From Corticibacter populi (lineage in GTDB: Bacteria; Pseudomonadota; Gammaproteobacteria; Burkholderiales; Burkholderiaceae_C): a stretch of 64,000 bases of DNA. Of the stretch, positions 32,383-41,400 are shown piece after piece. The notes under the pieces are model-generated. The model was given only the letters and a program-made list of their open reading frames with translations. It did not search any database and was not told the DNA's origin. The DNA is taken from contig NZ_SGWR01000001.1 of the NCBI RefSeq assembly GCF_004217315.1, positions 744,001-808,000 of the forward strand, read 5' to 3'. How positions within the stretch are numbered: position 1 is the stretch's first letter; the number at the start of each line of letters is the position of its first letter. The position numbers and the translations under genes are program-made.

Positions 32383-33603
32383 ATGCCCTCCCCTGTTGCG
32401 GATATCCAGCACTACATGCGTGCCGGCACCTTGCAACTCAAGGAGTTGCCGCCGCTCTCCCTTTACATCCACCTGCCCTGGTGCATCCGCAAGTGTCCCT
32501 ATTGCGACTTCAACTCGCATGCACTGGCCGCTCCGCAGGCCGATGACGGCCAGCAGCGCATGGCGCACTACCTGCAGGCGCTCGAGGCGGACCTGGATGC
32601 CGCATTGCCGCTGATCTGGGGCCGCAGCGTCATCAGCATCTTCATTGGCGGGGGCACACCCAGCCTGTTCTCGGCCCGCCAGATCGACCAGCTGCTCGCC
32701 AGCGTGCGGGCGCGCCTGCGTCTCATGCCCGGCTGCGAAGTGACGCTCGAGGCCAACCCCGGCACCTTCGAGACCGACCGCTTTGCGGCTTACCGCGAGG
32801 CCGGTGTGACGCGGCTGTCGATCGGCGTGCAAAGCTTCAACGACGAACATTTGCAGAAGCTCGGGCGCGTGCACAGCCGCGCACAGGCGCTCGCCGCCGT
32901 CGAAGAGGCGCGCGGCGCCTTCGAGACCTTCAACCTCGACCTGATGTACGCCCTGCCCGGCCAGAGCCTGGCAATGCTTGACGAGGACCTCGCCACCGCG
33001 CTGGCGCTGGCGCCAGCGCATCTCTCCGTCTACCACCTGACCATCGAGCCCAATACCTTCTTCGCCAAGTACCCGCCGCCGCTGCCCGGCGACGACCTGG
33101 CGTACGAGATGCTCGACCACATCACCGCCGCCACCGCCCGGCATGGCCTGCAGCGCTACGAGGTTTCGGCCTATGCGCGCGCGGGCCACCAGTGCGTGCA
33201 CAACCTCAACTACTGGCAGTTCGGTGATTATCTTGGCATTGGCGCCGGCGCCCACAGCAAGCTCAGTTTTGCCCACCGCATCATCCGCCAGGTGCGCGTG
33301 CGCGATCCGCAGCGCTATATGGCCGCGGCACTGCAGCAGCAGGCGGTGGCCCAGGAAACGGAAGTCCCGCGCCAGGACCTGCCGTTCGAGTTCATGCTCA
33401 ACGCCCTGCGACTGCGCGAGGGCTTCGAACTGCCGGATTATCTGGCGCGCACCGGCATGCCGCTCTCGTCGATCGAGGCCGGCGTTCAGCAAGGCCTGGC
33501 GCTCGGCCTGCTGGAGCGCCCCGATGGCGACAACCAGCGTATCCGTCCCACCGAGCGTGGCTTCGACTTCCTCAGCGACCTGCAGGAAGTCTTCATCCCC
33601 TGA
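32383..33603 (+). CDS. hemW: Radical SAM protein HemW (heme chaperone-like)
   Basis: A radical SAM protein related to oxygen-independent coproporphyrinogen oxidase HemN. HemW proteins are thought to bind and deliver heme rather than oxidise coproporphyrinogen. The Fe-S motif C-I-R-K-C-P-Y-C-D is intact, preceded by S-L-Y-I-H-L-P-W. Also present are F-I-G-G-G-T-P-S, L-E-A-N-P-G-T, R-L-S-I-G-V-Q-S-F and the C-terminal G-I-G-A-G-A-H-S. I chose the ATG at 32383 (406 residues). A GTG at 32353 would add 10 residues, and neither has a good Shine-Dalgarno. Confidence 0.92.
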   Translation: MPSPVADIQHYMRAGTLQLKELPPLSLYIHLPWCIRKCPYCDFNSHALAAPQADDGQQRMAHYLQALEADLDAALPLIWGRSVISIFIGGGTPSLFSARQIDQLLASVRARLRLMPGCEVTLEANPGTFETDRFAAYREAGVTRLSIGVQSFNDEHLQKLGRVHSRAQALAAVEEARGAFETFNLDLMYALPGQSLAMLDEDLATALALAPAHLSVYHLTIEPNTFFAKYPPPLPGDDLAYEMLDHITAATARHGLQRYEVSAYARAGHQCVHNLNYWQFGDYLGIGAGAHSKLSFAHRIIRQVRVRDPQRYMAAALQQQAVAQETEVPRQDLPFEFMLNALRLREGFELPDYLARTGMPLSSIEAGVQQGLALGLLERPDGDNQRIRPTERGFDFLSDLQEVFIP

Positions 33604-33634
33604 AAGCGCTTCTGCAACGGCAAAGACGCCGTGT

Positions 33635-35035
33635 TCAGCTGTAGATGTACTTGGGTAGCCAGGTTGCCAGCGCCGGAAACGCCAGCACAAAACCGATGGC
33701 CACCAGCTGCAGGCCGACGAACGGCAGCGAACCGCGGTACATCTCGGACGTGCGGATGTGACCGGGCGCGACGCCGCGCAGGTAGATCAGCGAAAAGCCG
33801 AAAGGTGGCGTCATGAAACTGGTCTGCAGGTTCACCCCTACCAGCACGCCCAGCCAGACCGGGTCGACGCCCATGTGCAGCAGGGTCGGCGCGGTGATCG
33901 GGATGATGATGAAGATCAGCTCGAAGGTGTCCAGGATGAAGCCCAGCACGAACATCACCAGCATCACGATGATGAGCGCGCCCATGGCCCCGCCCGGCAG
34001 GTTCGAGAGCATTTCGTGCACCAGATCATCGCCGCCGAGCATGCGGAACACCACCGAGAACACCGCTGCGCCCAGCAGCAGCACGAACACCATGGAGGTG
34101 ATGGTGGCCGTCGAAATGCAGGTCTGGCGCAGCATCGTGAAGTTGAGTTTGCCCTTGACCAGCACCAGCAGGATGGCGCCGACTGCGCCGACCGAGGCCG
34201 CCTCGGTCGGCGTGGCGATGCCGCCGAGGATGGAGCCGAGCACTGCCACCATCAGCGCCAGCGGCGGAATCAGCGACGAGGTCACGTCCTTGAGCAGGCT
34301 GGCTTTCTCCTCGGCCGTGGGCGGCGTCGCCGGGCAGCTCCTGGGATCGAAGATCGCCTTGCAGACCATGTAGACCAAGTACAGCGCGATCAGCACCAGG
34401 CTTGGGAACACCGAGCCGGCAAACAGATCGCCCACCGAGACCGGCGTTGGCGAAAAGTTGCCCTTGGCCATTTGCACCTGTGCATTGATGCCCGCGAGCA
34501 TGTCACCCATGAAGATCATCACCGTCGAAGGCGGAATGATCTGCCCGAGCGTCCCGGAGGCGCAGATCACGCCACAGGCCAGCCTGGGGTTGTAGCCGGC
34601 CTTGAGCATGGCCGGCAAGCTGATCAGGCCCATGGTCACCACCGTGGCACCAACCACACCCGTCGAGGCCGCCAGCAGCGCGCCGACCACGATGACCGAG
34701 ATGCCCAGACCGCCGGGCATGGAGCCGAACACCTTGCCCATGGTCCGCAGCAATTGCTCGGCCACGCCCGAGCGCTCGAGCATCACGCCCATGAAGATGA
34801 AAAGCGGCACCGCCACCAGCACCTCGTTGGTCATGAAGCCGACGTAGCGCGAGGCCAGCGCACCGAAGTTGCTGGGGTCGAACACGCCCAGCAGCCAGCC
34901 GCCCAGCGCAAAGAACAGCGACACCCCCGCCAGGGAAAACGCCACCGGGAAACCCAGCAGCAGCACGCCGATCACGCCCACGAACATCAGGGCCGCGAGA
35001 ATTTCGCCAATGAGTACGGGATCCATGCCGGTCAA
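33635..35035 (-). CDS. TRAP transporter large permease (DctM), second system
   Basis: A 466-residue multi-spanning membrane subunit. It has N-E-V-L-V-A-V-P-L-F-I-F-M-G, the A-S-T-G-V-V-G-A-T-V loop, G-Q-I-I-P-P-S, the I-A-T-P-T-E-A-A-S-V-G-A segment and T-S-F-M-T-P-P-F-G-F-S. A soluble loop near residues 225-245 (D-P-R-S-C-P-A-T-P-P-T-A-E-E) is longer than in the first DctM here and is typical of the keto-acid TRAP subfamily. Its ATG overlaps the dctQ stop in ATGA. Confidence 0.92.
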   Translation of the reverse strand: MTGMDPVLIGEILAALMFVGVIGVLLLGFPVAFSLAGVSLFFALGGWLLGVFDPSNFGALASRYVGFMTNEVLVAVPLFIFMGVMLERSGVAEQLLRTMGKVFGSMPGGLGISVIVVGALLAASTGVVGATVVTMGLISLPAMLKAGYNPRLACGVICASGTLGQIIPPSTVMIFMGDMLAGINAQVQMAKGNFSPTPVSVGDLFAGSVFPSLVLIALYLVYMVCKAIFDPRSCPATPPTAEEKASLLKDVTSSLIPPLALMVAVLGSILGGIATPTEAASVGAVGAILLVLVKGKLNFTMLRQTCISTATITSMVFVLLLGAAVFSVVFRMLGGDDLVHEMLSNLPGGAMGALIIVMLVMFVLGFILDTFELIFIIIPITAPTLLHMGVDPVWLGVLVGVNLQTSFMTPPFGFSLIYLRGVAPGHIRTSEMYRGSLPFVGLQLVAIGFVLAFPALATWLPKYIYS

Positions 35036-35580
35036 TCCTGCTGGTAGCGGTAGAGGGGAGGAAGAAGGTCCTGCCGGCCGGCCAGGACCAGCACGCTGCG
35101 CAATGCCATCGCCAGGCCCTGCAGCGCAATCAGCACGATGAACACCAGGATGAAGCCCTTGAGCACGAACAGGCCCGGCATGCCGCCGGGATTGGCCGAG
35201 CCCTCCATCAGCCGCCAGGACCGCTGCACATACGGCCAGGCGTAGATCCAGACGATGGTGCAGAACGGCGCCAGAAACAGCACCACGCCGATCAGGTCAC
35301 GCCAGGCCTTGCCGCGCAGCGTGGCCGGGCGGTAATAGATATCCACGCGCACATGGTTGTCACGAAACAGCGCGTAGCCTGCCACGCCCATGAACATCAG
35401 GCCGTTGAGCCAGACATACAGGTCCTGCATCCACAGCTGCGTGGTCGCAAAGAAATAGCGTTGCACCACCACCGTGAAACACACCAGCACGGTGGCCAGG
35501 GCCAGCCATACCAGGATATTGCCCACCAGCCGGTTGAGCCGGCCGATGTTGATGATGATCGAAGCCAGAATTCTCATCAT
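35032..35580 (-). CDS. TRAP transporter small permease (DctQ), second system
   Basis: A 182-residue subunit with four hydrophobic segments. Marks are V-V-Q-R-Y-F-F-A-T-T, L-W-M-Q-D-L-Y-V-W-L-N, D-N-H-V-R-V-D-I-Y-Y-R and P-G-G-M-P-G-L-F-V-L-K-G. GGAG lies 7 bases before the first of two adjacent ATGs at 35580. It is translationally coupled to dctM by the ATGA overlap. Confidence 0.88.
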   Translation of the reverse strand: MMRILASIIINIGRLNRLVGNILVWLALATVLVCFTVVVQRYFFATTQLWMQDLYVWLNGLMFMGVAGYALFRDNHVRVDIYYRPATLRGKAWRDLIGVVLFLAPFCTIVWIYAWPYVQRSWRLMEGSANPGGMPGLFVLKGFILVFIVLIALQGLAMALRSVLVLAGRQDLLPPLYRYQQD

Positions 35581-35746
35581 GGCCACTCTCCAGATCAGGG
35601 ATGAAAGCCGTGCCGGGACGCGCCTGCGGCCGGCACGGCGACGGACACCGGAAGGTGGCACACACGGCACGCGCGAATGAAGCGGCCATTCGTGCGTCGA
35701 GCCGTGTCCATATTCCCTGTGGGGTCCTGCGGCACGCCCGGCCTGC

Positions 35747-36892
35747 TCAGCTCAGCGTGAAGTACTTCTCGCGAGCCCGCAGGAATGGTGACTCCGTGCC
35801 GTCGGTCTTGGTGCGCAGCACGTTGAACGAGGATACGAAGCCCTCGGCCACCTTCTTGGCCATCGCGTTGTCGCTGTCGCGGATCGACTGCAGCACCTCC
35901 AGCGAGGCCTTGGCACCAGCGGCCAGCAGTTCCTCGGGGAACTGCTTGACCTGCACGCCATGGTCGCGCACCAGCGAGGCCAGCGCGCGCGGATCATTGG
36001 CGGCCATGTCGCAGGCCACGTCGTCGTAGGCCGCCTGGCAGGCATAGCGCACGATGGCCTGCAAATCTGCGGGCAATGCCGAGAACTTGGACTTGTTGAC
36101 CACCAGTTCGGTGGCCAGGCCCGGCTCGATGAAACTCGGGAAGTAGTAGTTCTTGCAGATCTGGTAGAAGCCGAGCGCCAGGTCGTTGTACGGGCCGACG
36201 AACTCGGCCGCATCCAGCGTCCCGCTTTGCAGCGCCTGGAAAATCTCGCCAGCGGCCATGTTGGTCACCGAGGCCCCGAGCTTCTGCCAGACCTGACCGC
36301 CCAGCCCCGGTGTGCGAAAGCGCAGGCCGCGGATGTCCGCGGGGCTGTTGATGTCCTTGCGGAACCAGCCCCCCGCCTGGGTTCCGGTGTCGCCCGAGAG
36401 AAAGCCCTGCACACCAAAGCCATCGTAGACCTCGTCCCACAGCGCCTGCCCCCCCATGAAGCGCACCCACGCGGCCAGTTCGCGTGAGGTCATGCCGAAC
36501 GGCACGCCGGTGAAGAACGACAGGCCGGGGTTCTTGTTCTGCCAGTAATAGGCCGCGCCGTGGCTCATCTCGGCGGTACCCTCGATCACCGCATCCAGGG
36601 CCTGCAGCGGCGGCACCATCTCGCCTGCAGCAAACACCCGTACCGTCAGGCGTCCACCCGACATCTCGGTGATGCGCTTGGCCAAGTTCTCGGCCCCCAC
36701 GCCAAGACCGGGGAAGTTCTTCGGCCAGGTGGTCACCATGCGCCATTCAATGCGCTGCTGAGTCACCGCCGGCGCCGCGGCACTGCCTGCGCCGGCGCCG
36801 GCCTCCTCCTTCTTGCCGCAGGCAGCCAGGGCGACGGTGCCCAGCGCGGCGCCAGCCGTCAAGCCTTTCTTCAGGATGGAACGACGATCCAT
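35747..36892 (-). CDS. TRAP transporter substrate-binding lipoprotein (TakP/DctP type)
   Basis: A 381-residue binding protein. The N-terminus M-D-R-R-S-I-L-K-K-G carries a twin-arginine-like motif and a lipobox L-A-A-C at residue 25. It therefore looks like a membrane-anchored, possibly Tat-exported binding protein, unlike the soluble DctP at 24.5 kb. Family marks are T-W-P-K-N-F-P, A-A-G-E-M-V-P-P-L-Q-A-L-D-A-V, M-S-H-G-A-A-Y-Y-W, G-L-R-F-R-T-P-G and A-A-E-F-V-G-P-Y-N-D. These resemble 2-oxoacid-binding TakP proteins. dctQ begins 166 bases downstream, so the operon is P-Q-M. Confidence 0.9.
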   Translation of the reverse strand: MDRRSILKKGLTAGAALGTVALAACGKKEEAGAGAGSAAAPAVTQQRIEWRMVTTWPKNFPGLGVGAENLAKRITEMSGGRLTVRVFAAGEMVPPLQALDAVIEGTAEMSHGAAYYWQNKNPGLSFFTGVPFGMTSRELAAWVRFMGGQALWDEVYDGFGVQGFLSGDTGTQAGGWFRKDINSPADIRGLRFRTPGLGGQVWQKLGASVTNMAAGEIFQALQSGTLDAAEFVGPYNDLALGFYQICKNYYFPSFIEPGLATELVVNKSKFSALPADLQAIVRYACQAAYDDVACDMAANDPRALASLVRDHGVQVKQFPEELLAAGAKASLEVLQSIRDSDNAMAKKVAEGFVSSFNVLRTKTDGTESPFLRAREKYFTLS

Positions 36893-37137
36893 GCGAGTCT
36901 CCTTTTCCTTTTGTTTCCGTTTGCATCACTGCCGGTAGGGCGCGATTGTAGGAATGGAAAAACGAAACGCCTCATGGGGATTCCCCGCAGCAGGGCCGGG
37001 CCCGCCCTGGATTCAAGGGTAATCGAGCAAGGGCAAGGCTGAACACGCGCCCGGCAACCACCTGCATGCGCTGCGCACGTCCGCTGGCACAATGGACGGG
37101 CCGTCCGTCCCGCCAACACCCGCCACCAGCACCCCTC

Positions 37138-38112
37138 ATGCAAAACCCCTCATTCGCCCCGATGGCCCCCATCATCCCGGACTGGCCCGCGCCGCCCCAT
37201 GTCAAGGCCTTTTTCAGCACCCGCCAGGGCGGCTGCAGCCAACCGCCCTGGGATACGCTGAACCTGGGCAGCCATGTCGGGGATGATCCCGCAGCCGTGG
37301 CGCGCAACCGCGAACGGCTGCAGCAGCAGATCCAGGCCATGTCGTCGGCCGTCGCCAGCGCTCCCAGTGCGGCAACGCCGCAGGCCGTGTTCCTCGAACA
37401 GGTGCACGGCTGCGAGACGGTGGTGCTGGACGCTCCTGCGGGGCAGCAGCACCAGTATCAGCAGATGCCGCCGCTGATGGCCGATGCCGCCGTCAGCCGC
37501 CGCGTGGGCACCGTCTGCACCATCATGGTCGCCGACTGCCTGCCCGTGCTGTTCGCGCACCGGTGCCTGCCGGTCGTGGCCGCGGCCCACGCCGGCTGGC
37601 GCGGCCTGGCCGGAACCAGCGGTACTGGTGTTCTGGAGCGCTGCCTGGCGCGCTATGCCCAGACGGTGGCCGCGCTCGCCCAGGCTGGCAGCGCCACCCG
37701 CGCCGGCACCGGCGCAAGCCCATCGGTGCTGGACGGGCTCGCCGAGGACACGCTGGTATGGCTGGGGCCCTGCATCGGCCCGACAGCTTTCGAAGTCGGC
37801 GCAGACGTCTACCAAGCCTTCGTGCAGCCCGGTGGCCTGGACACGGCAGTCGATGCACAGGCGGCCGGGCTATTCACGGCCAGCGCCGGCGCAGCAGATG
37901 ACCGGTGGCTGGCCGATCTCGCCGGCCTGGCACGCCTGCGGCTGCAGCGCCTGGGCCTCGAACAGCTTCACGGCAACGATGGCACGCTGCCCTGGTGCAC
38001 CTTCAGCCAACCATCGCGCTTTTTCTCCCATCGCCGCGATGCGGCGCGGCTGGGCGCGAGCGGCCGCATGGCCGCGTGCATCTGGCTGGATGCGCCGGCG
38101 GCAGCACACTGA
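37138..38112 (+). CDS. pgeF: Peptidoglycan editing factor / multicopper polyphenol oxidase-like protein (YfiH)
   Basis: A 324-residue member of the DUF152/laccase-domain family. Members have been described both as purine nucleoside phosphorylases and as editors of muropeptide precursors. Motifs are F-S-T-R-Q-G-G near residue 26, E-Q-V-H-G near residue 86, D-C-L-P-V-L, A-A-A-H-A-G-W-R-G with the metal-binding His, L-G-P-C-I-G-P with metal-binding Cys, and the C-terminal F-F-S-H-R-R-D. A ~35-residue Ala-rich insertion near residues 170-205 makes it longer than the usual ~245 residues. I used the ATG at 37138; M-A-P at 37162 is an alternative. Confidence 0.88.
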   Translation: MQNPSFAPMAPIIPDWPAPPHVKAFFSTRQGGCSQPPWDTLNLGSHVGDDPAAVARNRERLQQQIQAMSSAVASAPSAATPQAVFLEQVHGCETVVLDAPAGQQHQYQQMPPLMADAAVSRRVGTVCTIMVADCLPVLFAHRCLPVVAAAHAGWRGLAGTSGTGVLERCLARYAQTVAALAQAGSATRAGTGASPSVLDGLAEDTLVWLGPCIGPTAFEVGADVYQAFVQPGGLDTAVDAQAAGLFTASAGAADDRWLADLAGLARLRLQRLGLEQLHGNDGTLPWCTFSQPSRFFSHRRDAARLGASGRMAACIWLDAPAAAH

Positions 38113-38117
38113 CGCGC

Positions 38118-38402
38118 TCAGCTTTGTTGGGGCGGATCGGCGGCGGCGCGCTCGGGGCCCGGTAATACCTTGGGCGCCTGCGTCTCGGCCTGGACGGCCT
38201 GCTCGGCCATCTGCTTTTGCCGCAGGCGCCGCTTGCGCTGCGGTGTGCCTGCAATGTAGAGCACGATGGCCAGCGGCAGCAGCCCATAGAACAGCACGAT
38301 CATCACGGCAGCCAGCACCGAGCCCTGCGGGCTGAAGGCCTCGGCGAGCGCCATCATCACGGTCACGTACATCCAGCCTACGGCTATCAAGATCAGGATC
38401 AT
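38118..38402 (-). CDS. Small predicted membrane protein
   Basis: A 94-residue protein with two hydrophobic segments (residues ~1-20 and ~28-52). A basic stretch Q-R-K-R-R-L-R-Q-K-Q and a Pro/Ala/Glu tail follow. Similar small proteins are common in Burkholderiales but I know no function. It converges on pgeF with a 5-base gap. Confidence 0.65.
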   Translation of the reverse strand: MILILIAVGWMYVTVMMALAEAFSPQGSVLAAVMIVLFYGLLPLAIVLYIAGTPQRKRRLRQKQMAEQAVQAETQAPKVLPGPERAAADPPQQS

Positions 38403-38592
38403 GCTCTGGATCCGGCAGTGGGGTGCGCCAGGGGCGCCATGAAAAAGGGGTCAACGGCCCGCTGCCGCGCATGCCCGGTGAAATCCCTGTGAAGGGCTTT
38501 TGCCAGGGCGGCCTCGGAGTGTTTCAGTGTACAGTGTGCGACAGCAGAGCGGCCGCCCTGTCCCTAGGCGTCCACATGCAGGAGACACCGCA

Positions 38593-40422
38593 ATGAGTGA
38601 GAGCAAGACCCATGCAAACGGCGGCAGCGGCCGCGCCCGAAACGACTACTGGGCGCAGTTCCAGCAGATCCAGCGCGCGGCCTTGCAGAACTGGACCACG
38701 CTGCTGCAGCAAGGTCTGGCACCGGCCGCTGGCGGCACCGGCACCGGCACTAACAATGCCCAGACCCAGCCACCGCTGTCCAACCCCTTCGAGGCCTTTG
38801 CCAAGGCGGCCAGGGAACACGGCGGCTCCGGCGGCCAGGCCCTTGTCTACATCCCGCCCGAAAAGCTGCAGCAGCTGCAGCAGGAGTATCTGGACCAGGT
38901 CGGCCAGCTGCTGCGGCGCGAGGGCAGCGAAATTGGCGAAGTGCTGCGCAGCGACAAGCGTTTTGCCAGCGCCGGCTGGCTGGACAACGGCCCGGCCGCG
39001 ATGACCGCGGCGCTCTACAAGATCAACGCCAGCGCGCTGCAGAAAATGGTGGAGATCACCGAGACCGACGACAAGACGCGCGCGCGGCTGCAATTCGCCG
39101 TCGACCAGTGGCTGGCGGCAGCGGCGCCGACCAACTTCCTCGCGCTCAACCCGGACGCCCAGCTCAAGGCCATCACATCCAAGGGCGAGAGCATCTCCCG
39201 GGGCCTGATGAACATGTGGCAGGACATGCAGCGCGGCCACATCTCGATGACCGACGAGGCGCAGTTCGAAGTCGGGCGCAACCTGGCCATCACGCCTGGA
39301 GCAGTGGTTTTCGAGAACGAATTCTTCCAACTCATCGAGTACACGCCCAGCACCACCACCGTGCATCAGCGTCCCTTCCTGCTGATTCCGCCCTGCATCA
39401 ACAAGTACTACATCCTCGATCTGCAGCCGGGCAACTCGTTCATCGAATACATCGTCGCCCAGGGGCACCGCACCTTCGTCGTGAGCTGGCGCAATCCAGA
39501 CCAGTCCATGGACACCAGGACCTGGGACGACTACATCGAGCATGGCGCCATCCGCGCCATCGAAGCGGTGCAGGACATCGGCGCGGCCGACACCATCAAC
39601 GCGCTGGGCTTCTGCGTGGGCGGCACCATCCTGGCGACCGCGCTGGCGGTGCTGGCCGCGCGCGACCAGCACCCGGTGGAAAGCGCCACGCTGCTGACCA
39701 CCCTGGTCGACTTCAGCGACACCGGCATTCTCGACATCTTCATCGACGAGAACACGGTGCGCTTCCGCGAGCTGCAAATGGGCCAGAAGGGCCTCATGCG
39801 CGGCCAGGACCTGGCCACCACCTTCAGCTTTCTGCGCCCCAACGAACTGGTCTGGAACTACGTGGTCGGCAACTACCTCAAGGGCGAGACGCCGCCGCCT
39901 TTCGACCTGCTTTACTGGAACAGCGATGGCACCAACCTGCCCGGCCCGTTCTATGCCTGGTACCTGCGCAACACCTACCTGGAAAACAATCTGGTTCAGC
40001 CCGGCAAGACCACGGTGTGTGGCGCCAGGATCGACTTCGGTCAGGTCCGCACACCGCTTTACATATACGGCTCACGCGACGACCACATCGTGCCGATCCG
40101 CGCGGCCTATGCCAGCACGCAGGTCTTTCCCGGTCCCAAGCGCTTCGTCACCGGTGCCTCGGGCCACATCGCTGGCGTCATCAACCCGCCCGCCCGTGGC
40201 AAGCGCAACTATTGGGTCAGCGATGCCAACGCATTTCCTCCGGACTGGAACGACTGGATGGCCGGCGCGCGCCTGGTGCCGGGCAGTTGGTGGCCGGACT
40301 GGATCGACTGGCTGGCTGGCCACGCCGGTGGGTCCATGGCGGCCCCGACGAATCCCGGCGACGAACAGACCTACAAAGTCATCGAGCCGGCGCCGGGCCG
40401 CTACGTCAAGCAAGGAGCCTGA
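38593..40422 (+). CDS. phaC: Class I poly(3-hydroxyalkanoate) synthase
   Basis: A 609-residue enzyme that polymerises (R)-3-hydroxyacyl-CoA into PHA on granule surfaces. The lipase-like box is G-F-C-V-G-G with catalytic Cys341. The acid is in G-S-R-D-D-H-I-V-P and the His in A-S-G-H-I-A-G. The N-terminal poly(3-hydroxybutyrate) polymerase domain and the N-Y-W motif are present. GGAGA lies 8 bases before the ATG at 38593. phaB follows after 158 bases; phaA, usually between them, is missing here. Confidence 0.95.
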   Translation: MSESKTHANGGSGRARNDYWAQFQQIQRAALQNWTTLLQQGLAPAAGGTGTGTNNAQTQPPLSNPFEAFAKAAREHGGSGGQALVYIPPEKLQQLQQEYLDQVGQLLRREGSEIGEVLRSDKRFASAGWLDNGPAAMTAALYKINASALQKMVEITETDDKTRARLQFAVDQWLAAAAPTNFLALNPDAQLKAITSKGESISRGLMNMWQDMQRGHISMTDEAQFEVGRNLAITPGAVVFENEFFQLIEYTPSTTTVHQRPFLLIPPCINKYYILDLQPGNSFIEYIVAQGHRTFVVSWRNPDQSMDTRTWDDYIEHGAIRAIEAVQDIGAADTINALGFCVGGTILATALAVLAARDQHPVESATLLTTLVDFSDTGILDIFIDENTVRFRELQMGQKGLMRGQDLATTFSFLRPNELVWNYVVGNYLKGETPPPFDLLYWNSDGTNLPGPFYAWYLRNTYLENNLVQPGKTTVCGARIDFGQVRTPLYIYGSRDDHIVPIRAAYASTQVFPGPKRFVTGASGHIAGVINPPARGKRNYWVSDANAFPPDWNDWMAGARLVPGSWWPDWIDWLAGHAGGSMAAPTNPGDEQTYKVIEPAPGRYVKQGA

Positions 40423-40526
40423 GAGCATGCACATAGTCTCGGAGCGCGTGCCGTTGTGCCTGAAAAACCGCGTCTGCGGCAGCAGGCCCTTCGCAGGGTT
40501 TGCGCCGATGCTGACAGCCCCTGTCT

Positions 40527-40556
40527 TTGGTTAAAGTATTCCAATCCGTTTACGAT
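40527..40556 (+). promoter_or_regulatory. Possible phaB promoter
   Basis: TTGGTT (40527-40532) and TACGAT (40551-40556) are separated by 18 bases and lie 25 bases before the phaB ATG. Both hexamers are imperfect. If real, phaB could be transcribed apart from phaC. Confidence 0.3.
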
Positions 40557-40580
40557 ACGCGCATCACAGGAGATGAGAAG

Positions 40581-41318
40581 ATGAGTCAGAAAGTTGCATA
40601 CGTCACCGGCGGCATGGGGGGCATTGGCACCGGTATCTGCCAGCGCCTGCACAGGGATGGTTTCAAGGTCATCGCCGGCTGCGGCCCCAAGCGTGACTTC
40701 CAGGCCTGGCTGGATGAACAGAAGGCGCTGGGCTTCACCTTCTACGCCTCGGTCGGCAATGTCGCGCACTGGGATTCCACCGTCGACGCCTTCAGCAAGG
40801 CCAAGGCGGAGCACGGCAGCATCGACGTGCTGGTCAACAACGCCGGCATCACCCGCGACCGGATGTTCATCAAGATGACGCCCGACGACTGGAACGCCGT
40901 GATCGAGACGAACCTGAACTCGATGTTCAACGTCACCAAGCAGGTGGTGGGCGACATGGTCGAGAAGGGCTGGGGCCGCATCATCAACATCAGTTCGGTC
41001 AATGGCGCCAAGGGTCAGGCTGGCCAGACCAATTACTCGGCCGCCAAGGCTGGCATGCATGGTTTCACGATGGCGCTGGCCCAGGAACTGGCCAGCAAGG
41101 GCGTCACCGTCAACACCGTCAGCCCCGGCTACATCGGCACCGACATGGTCAAGGCCATCCGCGAGGACGTGCTCGAGAAGATCGTCTCGACCATCCCCGT
41201 CAAGCGCCTGGGCGAGCCCAGCGAAATCGCCTCGATCATTTCCTGGCTGGCCTCGGACGATGGCAGCTACTCCACCGGTGCCGACTTCTCGGTCAACGGC
41301 GGCCTGCACATGCATTGA
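40581..41318 (+). CDS. phaB: Acetoacetyl-CoA reductase
   Basis: A 245-residue short-chain dehydrogenase that reduces acetoacetyl-CoA to (R)-3-hydroxybutyryl-CoA with NADPH. It has the Rossmann motif T-G-G-M-G-G-I-G-T, the N-N-A-G-I-T segment, catalytic S-S-V-N-G and Y-S-A-A-K, the PhaB-type S-P-G-Y-I-G-T-D-M and the C-terminal N-G-G-L-H-M-H. AGGAGA lies 7 bases before the ATG at 40581. It supplies monomer to the synthase encoded just upstream. Confidence 0.95.
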   Translation: MSQKVAYVTGGMGGIGTGICQRLHRDGFKVIAGCGPKRDFQAWLDEQKALGFTFYASVGNVAHWDSTVDAFSKAKAEHGSIDVLVNNAGITRDRMFIKMTPDDWNAVIETNLNSMFNVTKQVVGDMVEKGWGRIINISSVNGAKGQAGQTNYSAAKAGMHGFTMALAQELASKGVTVNTVSPGYIGTDMVKAIREDVLEKIVSTIPVKRLGEPSEIASIISWLASDDGSYSTGADFSVNGGLHMH

Positions 41319-41355
41319 GCGGACGGGGCGGCTTGCGCCCATCCAATCAAAATCA

Positions 41356-41382
41356 AAAGGAGCCGTCACCGGCTCCTTTTTC
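41356..41382 (+). terminator. Rho-independent terminator after phaB
   Basis: AAAAGGAGCCG (41356-41366) pairs perfectly with CGGCTCCTTTT (41371-41381) around a TCAC loop, ending in a run of six Ts (41378-41383). The matching A-run upstream lets it also stop transcription from the convergent gene ending at 41401. Confidence 0.88.
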
Positions 41383-41400
41383 GTGCGCAGAATCCCACGC

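Noticed and set aside
33617-33633. ACGGC/GCCGT hairpin between hemW and dctM as a terminator
   Set aside because: Only five base pairs and no T-run.
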